Assembly (NCBI GenBank): GCA_001797905.1
Contig: MGQS01000126.1
Span: 1-5,247, forward strand
Length of the DNA: 5,247 bases
Direction: 5' to 3'
DNA from: Deltaproteobacteria bacterium RBG_16_54_11
Lineage (GTDB): Bacteria > Desulfobacterota > B13-G15 > RBG-16-54-18
Part shown: in pieces, positions 5,138 through 5,247 of the stretch
Position numbering within the stretch: position 1 is the stretch's first letter
Layout: each line of letters begins with the position of its first letter
Notes under the pieces: model-generated
Told to the model about the DNA's origin: nothing
Database searches by the model: none
What the model saw: only the letters and a program-made list of their open reading frames with translations
Translations under genes and position numbers: made by a program

Positions 5138-5247
5138 ATGGAAGAGGAAGGCAAGGTTGAGGTAGAAGAAAGACGGATCAGGCCCACGATCATCCGCCGG
5201 CGCAAGAGGGTGACGGAGCCGGAGGCGCCTGTTGAGGAACAGGCGGC
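5138..5247 (+). CDS. infB: Translation initiation factor IF-2, N-terminal fragment (runs off the window)
   Basis: Only the first 36 codons are in the window. The peptide begins MEEEGKVEVEERRIRPTIIR and continues with RRKR and then a run rich in glutamate, proline and alanine. The short RPTIIRRRK-type basic segment followed by a low-complexity acidic/proline-rich linker is the usual start of IF-2 in Desulfobacterota. The position directly after nusA-ylxR is that of infB in many bacteria. No GTPase motif is reached, so the assignment rests on this peptide and on gene order. The ATG at 5138 is preceded by a purine-rich AGGAGAGGG (5120-5128) inside the end of ylxR, about 10 bases upstream, giving a good ribosome site and a gap of only five bases. 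The full protein would deliver initiator fMet-tRNA to the 30S subunit. Confidence 0.85.
   Translation, partial: MEEEGKVEVEERRIRPTIIRRRKRVTEPEAPVEEQA

Overview
The window looks like chromosomal DNA of an anaerobic, free-living bacterium, most likely of the Desulfobacterota (former Deltaproteobacteria). This is inferred from the order rimP-nusA-ylxR-infB, from a small deltaproteobacterial-style zinc-ribbon gene just upstream, from a DUF2284 cysteine-rich protein typical of anaerobes, and from moderately GC-rich genes separated by AT-rich spacers. Nothing in it points to phage, transposon, CRISPR or plasmid DNA.

Left part (1-2282): nadB (L-aspartate oxidase, first step of de novo NAD synthesis) runs rightward and faces a leftward gene for a DUF2284 putative metal-binding protein. 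The 107-base gap between them has no ordinary terminator. It holds a degenerate array of four short repeats, and the first copy is the last eight codons (stop included) of nadB itself.

Middle part (2283-2901): a divergent intergenic region of about 290 bases carries a candidate leftward promoter for the DUF2284 gene and a good rightward sigma70-type promoter. The rightward promoter would start transcription almost exactly at the ATG of a 67-residue zinc-ribbon protein, implying a leaderless mRNA. After that gene comes a second promoter (extended -10 type) and a short leader. One leader segment can pair either with an upstream or with a downstream partner, the downstream pairing being a Rho-independent terminator. 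This is the layout of an attenuator in front of rimP.

Right part (2902-5247): rimP (30S maturation), nusA (transcription elongation/termination factor), ylxR (DUF448, RNase P/RNA-associated protein) and the first 36 codons of infB (translation initiation factor IF-2) form a tight operon with gaps of 9, -4 and 5 bases. It couples ribosome assembly, transcription termination and translation initiation. Because NusA acts on terminators, the attenuator-like leader is a natural site for feedback on the operon. The most interesting points are this leader, the nadB-tail repeat array, and the leaderless zinc-ribbon gene with a dyad inside its promoter.
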